33,636 bases of DNA from Betaproteobacteria bacterium (GTDB lineage: Bacteria; Pseudomonadota; Gammaproteobacteria; Burkholderiales; JACQAP01). Numbering within the stretch: position 1 is the first letter of the stretch; each line of letters opens with the position of its first letter. The stretch is taken from positions 1 to 33,636 of the forward strand of contig JACQAP010000032.1 in NCBI GenBank assembly GCA_016194905.1. The letters are read 5' to 3'. The notes under the pieces are model-generated. The model was not told the origin of the DNA. It did not search any database and saw nothing but the letters and a program-made list of their open reading frames with translations. The position numbers were made by a program, and so were the translations under genes. This document shows positions 32,011 through 33,636 of this stretch, piece after piece.

Positions 32011-32115
32011 GTCACACCTGATGCACTCTCGCGATGAGCCGGAAAATACCATTACGACAAAGGCATAGGGCGAACACACCCTCTGCTCTCAGGCGAACAC
32101 ACCTCGTAGAACGAA

Positions 32116-32493
32116 ATGCTTTCGCGTCAGCTGTTTGACGTGCAATTCGGCGGACACATGAGACAGGATAATCGAGCGAGACGGATGGGACACAAGACCC
32201 TTCGCCTGCCAGACGAACTCTCGGAAGAGATCACGTGCCGTGCGCGTATCAAGGGTGTTGCGGACGCCGACTACTATCGTCTTCTGATCGAGCGTGGACT
32301 GCTCCTGGAGGGCGTGGAAATGGCGATGCAGACACTCGTTCCGCCGGCCTATTGGGGCCTGTGCGAGGCGGTGCTCGAGACCCGAAATATCCTGCGCTCG
32401 CTCGCTGCGGCGCGTGAGCACGGCACCATTCCGAAGGCCCAGGTGCAGGCCAAAGACGAGATCGAAAGGATGAAGAACGATGGCGCAGAGTAG
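32116..32493 (+). CDS. Small ribbon-helix-helix-like protein upstream of traD
   Basis: The product has 125 residues. From residue 24, MGHKTLRLPDELSEEITCRA and ADADYYRLLIERGLLLEG form a pattern like the DNA-binding domains of relaxosome accessory proteins. A helical tail follows (ETRNILRSLAAAREHGTIPK). Starts at 32158 and 32185 are possible; the latter begins exactly at the RHH motif. The stop overlaps the traD start by 14 bases, indicating coupling. The role is probably at the transfer origin or with the coupling protein, inferred from position. Confidence 0.55.
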   Translation: MLSRQLFDVQFGGHMRQDNRARRMGHKTLRLPDELSEEITCRARIKGVADADYYRLLIERGLLLEGVEMAMQTLVPPAYWGLCEAVLETRNILRSLAAAREHGTIPKAQVQAKDEIERMKNDGAE

Positions 32494-33182
32494 GCAGACG
32501 CCGCGGGTCTGGTCGGATGCGATCCGCGGCTCGGAGATCCTCGCCAACTGGGTCAAGCTGGGGAGCAGCGCCGTCGTTCTCTGGGTCTCGATCGGAATCT
32601 TACTCGGTGGCGCGGCAGGTGCCTTATGGCTTGTCGAGAACACTACATCTGTCGATCGAAAGCTGCGGGTGCACCACGTCCGGAATAGCCTTGGGATCGG
32701 TGGCCGGATCGCCGATCTTCCCAATCCGGATGGAAGTAATACACGCATCCAGGTAGCCAAGGCGCAGGTTCAACTCTACACATGGCAAAGCTATGACAGC
32801 GTCACCCGGCGATTGCAGGAGAGCATATTGCTGGGTGCGCTTCTCGCGATCGGAGGAATGGTCACGGCGGCCTTCTTCCTGCGGCAGATCGGCCGTTCGG
32901 CCACCTAAAATCAGCATATCCGCGGCGCGACGCTCGCCTCCACGGAGGCCGTGATCGCGCTCGCCAAGGCCTCCAGGGTGGCCTATGACTTTACGCTGGC
33001 AGGCGTGCCGATCTTCCGCGAAACCGAAACCGATCACATCCTTGTGTGCGGCGCGCCGGGAAGCGGCAAGGGCGTGGCGATCAAGGAGTTGCTCGACCAG
33101 ATCCGCGCACGTGGCGACCGGGCAATCCTCTACGACCCGAGTGGGGAGTACGTGCAGGTGTACTACCGTCACGGCAAGGATG
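32480..33182 (+). pseudogene. traD: TraD-type conjugative coupling protein, frameshifted and truncated
   Basis: The first frame (32480-32908) encodes the membrane N-terminus with two helices (VVLWVSIGILLGGAAGALWL and SILLGALLAIGGMVTAAFFL) and stops at TAA 32906-32908. In another frame homology resumes at once with NQHIRGATLAS, DFTLAGVPIFRETETDHILV, the Walker A motif CGAPGSGKGVAIKELLDQIR and DRAILYDPSGEYVQVYYRHG. Homology ends near 33182, so most of the ATPase is missing. TraD couples the relaxosome to the type IV secretion channel. This copy cannot work. Downstream sequence to 33435 is not recognised. Confidence 0.8.
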
Positions 33183-33435
33183 ACCGCCAGCAATTGCCCA
33201 CCATCGAGGCGGGAAGACCATTCGCAATGCTGATCGAACGGGGAATGGCTTTCGCCTTTCGCACTAACCCGATATTGCGAATCTGGCGCCTAACGAGATG
33301 GCGCGCAGATCACTTGCCGCTGATAGCAAAGTTGAAGAGCGCCAGATCCCGTGTCCTCTTGGCCAACTATAAACGGGCACGGGCCGCCCAGATTTCCTTG
33401 AGCTTTCAGCGGAGCCTTCCGTACGACTGTGTGAG

Positions 33436-33582
33436 CTACATGCCGACAACCTCAAAGCCATGTTGTGTCCGCAAAGAGACCTCGCACTCCGCCAGCTGCT
33501 CCGGGACTATCAGTTCCGGCAGCCCCGTCAGTTCTGCCAGTTTTCGAACAAGCGCACGCTTGTTAGTGTTCGTAAATTCCAT
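33436..33582 (-). CDS. Possible 48-residue protein
   Basis: The minus strand reads MEFTNTNKRALVRKLAELTG followed by LPELIVPEQLAECEVSLRTQ, ending HGFEVVGM. The amphipathic helix and balanced composition look like a real small protein. No family is recognised and no strong Shine-Dalgarno precedes the ATG. It lies just beyond the truncated traD, in the opposite direction. Confidence 0.35.
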   Translation of the reverse strand: MEFTNTNKRALVRKLAELTGLPELIVPEQLAECEVSLRTQHGFEVVGM

Positions 33583-33636
33583 CGAAACTTTGTATTTCCC
33601 GCCCCAGTGTTTTCAGAAATCCACGAAGCAACATGC

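Noticed and set aside
1-33636. CRISPR array or rRNA genes
   Set aside because: No regularly spaced direct repeats and no rRNA-like conserved blocks were seen on either strand.

Overview
The window looks like GC-rich chromosomal DNA from a Gram-negative bacterium, most likely a beta- or gammaproteobacterium. Pointers are MerR/MerT/MerP, DUF692/DUF2063 bufferin genes, ECF sigma factors paired with DUF3379 or zinc-finger anti-sigma factors, TorF-type and other outer-membrane barrels, and a TraD-like coupling protein. The species cannot be named from sequence alone. The whole stretch reads as an accessory region: almost every gene block is bordered by a tRNA fragment, an insertion-sequence piece or a broken gene.

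Layout. 1-340: the C-terminus of a tyrosine integrase, then a tRNA-Arg 3' half that acts as an attachment core, with repeated AGTCCCCA motifs on both sides. 483-1318: a hicAB toxin-antitoxin pair with a palindromic operator. 1592-5011: a transglutaminase-like pseudogene coupled to a DUF255 thioredoxin-fold protein that carries an extra DsbD-alpha-like domain. 5103-8610: two mercury-transport modules (merT-merP-GDCCVxC) facing each other tail to tail. The first is run by a divergent MerR. The second sits at the end of an ECF sigma/DUF3379 anti-sigma operon. 8859-11450: a bufferin operon (DUF2282 peptide, DUF692 MNIO enzyme, DUF2063 partner, DoxX protein) divergent from the ECF operon, with matching candidate promoters for both. 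11474-15056: a TfoX-like protein, a MocR regulator, and a divergent DUF1326-DUF2182 pair.

15150-21318 is a decayed zone: a tRNA-Cys fragment, a complete IS6-family element, an outer-membrane protein, ABC-ATPase and tupA relics of a tungstate transporter cut by an IS6 end, a secreted protein, a signal-peptide-broken gene, another IS6 fragment and a glycine-zipper protein. 21568-24834 is a second ECF unit: sigma factor, zinc-finger anti-sigma, S8 protease lipoprotein and TorF-like porin. 25330-26811 encodes a monoheme cytochrome-porin fusion with Cyc2-like architecture. It is followed by a broken antitoxin and an intact tRNA-Cys (27012-27085). 27391-30760 holds a branched-chain-amino-acid-type binding protein, an IS91 fragment, a class III nucleotide cyclase and a TPR fragment. 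31732-33636 is the edge of a conjugative element: small proteins, a terminator and a frameshifted, truncated traD.

The working parts suggest an envelope metal- and stress-response island: mercury import and binding, copper-type bufferin chemistry, two ECF switches and possible outer-membrane electron transfer. The most notable arrangement is one ECF sigma factor that appears to control both a bufferin operon and a duplicated merTP module. The mer genes lack merA and merB inside the window.
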